Of a stretch of DNA of 64,000 bases, positions 63,432 through 64,000 are shown piece by piece; the stretch's first letter is position 1; each line of letters opens with the position of its first letter. A program made the position numbers and the translations under genes. Source of the DNA: an uncultured Ferrovum sp. (GTDB taxonomy: Bacteria > Pseudomonadota > Gammaproteobacteria > Burkholderiales > Ferrovaceae); assembly GCA_903863375.1 (NCBI GenBank), contig CAIPBT010000008.1, positions 1 to 64,000 on the forward strand, written 5' to 3'. Under the pieces are notes generated by a model that saw only the letters and a list, made by a program, of their open reading frames with translations, was not told the origin of the DNA and ran no database searches.

Positions 63432-64000
63432 GCGGCACCTCCGGCACTGGGGGCAGCAGGCGGCGCAGCGGTGTCTTCGAGAATGCCGCGCAGCGGAAAG
63501 TGGAACTGGCCGAGCTTGCCACCATAGTTGCCCGCCGACAGGGCGATCACCCCTTTTTCGCGACCGCGCGCGCAGACGGCCTGCATGCCAACCCGCATGG
63601 CCACCCGGATATCCTCGGCCGTCAGGCCGTCGATCACGATCTCAAGACAGCACCCCGCCTCTGGTGGCAGTTCGGTCTTGACCACACCCCGCAAGGTGGG
63701 ACAGAAGGCATCATTGGTCGAGGCCGGCAGGGTCTTGTAGCGCGACCCCACCTTGCTGCCGGAGCGCACCACCCCGCCCGGAAACGGCATGATCACATTG
63801 GGCACCCGGCGCATGCTCTCGATGGCGGCTTCAGCGGCTGCCAGGGCGGCCGCACTGTCTGTGGTCAGGATCAGGAAATTGCCGCCGCCCACGGCGCGTA
63901 CCATGCGGGTGGTTTCCTCGCAGACGAATTCCCCATCCATCACCGGCACCCGCCAGAAACGGCGGCCATCGACCACCTTCGAGGCCTGCCAGCCGTCGCC
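63428..64000 (-). CDS. fhcD: Formylmethanofuran:H4MPT formyltransferase subunit FhcD (partial)
   Basis: C-terminal 190 residues of Ftr/FhcD; the 5' part lies beyond the right edge. Visible segments include MDGEFVCEETTRMVRAVGGGNF, VPNVIMPFPGGVVRSGSKVGS and ISAGNYGGKLG-like IALSAGNYGGKLGQFHFPL. It transfers the formyl group between H4MPT and the methanofuran analogue within the Fhc complex. fhcA and fhcB are expected just outside the window. Confidence 0.93.
   Translation of the reverse strand, partial: GDGWQASKVVDGRRFWRVPVMDGEFVCEETTRMVRAVGGGNFLILTTDSAAALAAAEAAIESMRRVPNVIMPFPGGVVRSGSKVGSRYKTLPASTNDAFCPTLRGVVKTELPPEAGCCLEIVIDGLTAEDIRVAMRVGMQAVCARGREKGVIALSAGNYGGKLGQFHFPLRGILEDTAAPPAAPSAGGAA

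Overview
This is a GC-rich, gene-dense bacterial chromosome segment. Protein families and gene orders point to a betaproteobacterium: holC next to valS, a DksA that begins like betaproteobacterial orthologues, SlmA, AlgZ/AlgR-type regulators and an RpsO ending RLGLRK. The right edge carries fhcC, the C-terminal part of fhcD, a pterin-carbinolamine dehydratase-like gene and two quinoprotein-relay genes. Together these suggest one-carbon oxidation through tetrahydromethanopterin (H4MPT) fed by PQQ dehydrogenases, as in Rhodocyclales and Burkholderiales methylotrophs. Genus cannot be decided from the window.

Layout. 1-12.7 kb is housekeeping: tRNA-Ser(GGA) with promoter and terminator, lptF, pepA, holC, a small unknown gene, valS, a PPK2-type polyphosphate kinase, an MFS exporter, an intact EAL protein followed by a degenerate EAL protein, then tusA-like, thioesterase and moaC. 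A BepA-like protease follows at 12.8-14.2 kb. 14.3-28.1 kb (minus strand) is a type IV pilus and glycan region: PP2C phosphatase, FHA protein, GAF-fused PilB/GspE ATPase, then pilA behind a near-perfect sigma-54 promoter, an intrinsic terminator, two tandem GT-C membrane glycosyltransferases and four further glycosyltransferases, most with overlapping start and stop codons. One of these glycosyltransferases contains an in-frame 15-bp minisatellite.

28.3-42 kb is accessory: a WHy-domain lipoprotein, an APC permease, a lipoprotein esterase, a two-subunit molybdenum hydroxylase, a DUF2721 protein, a stand-alone MCP-like protein with a CheY, a small secreted protein, and an AlgZ/AlgR-type system led by a 72-residue membrane protein with a perfect AlgR-type box upstream. 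42-52 kb holds two tRNA-Lys genes and the run yebC-ruvC-ruvA-ruvB-ybgC-tolQ-tolR-tolA-tolB-pal-cpoB, interrupted between ybgC and tolQ by a truncated ClC chloride channel gene.

52-60 kb has slmA, a sigma-54-type two-component system, dksA, pnp, rpsO and an AlkA-type glycosylase. 60.2-64 kb is the quinoprotein/H4MPT block, which runs off the right edge. No insertion sequence, CRISPR array, prophage or rRNA was seen. The observations most worth following are the pilin-glycosylation operon with its minisatellite, the PP2C/FHA/GAF-ATPase group, the MCP-like protein with a CheZ-like motif, and the small-protein/AlgZR module.
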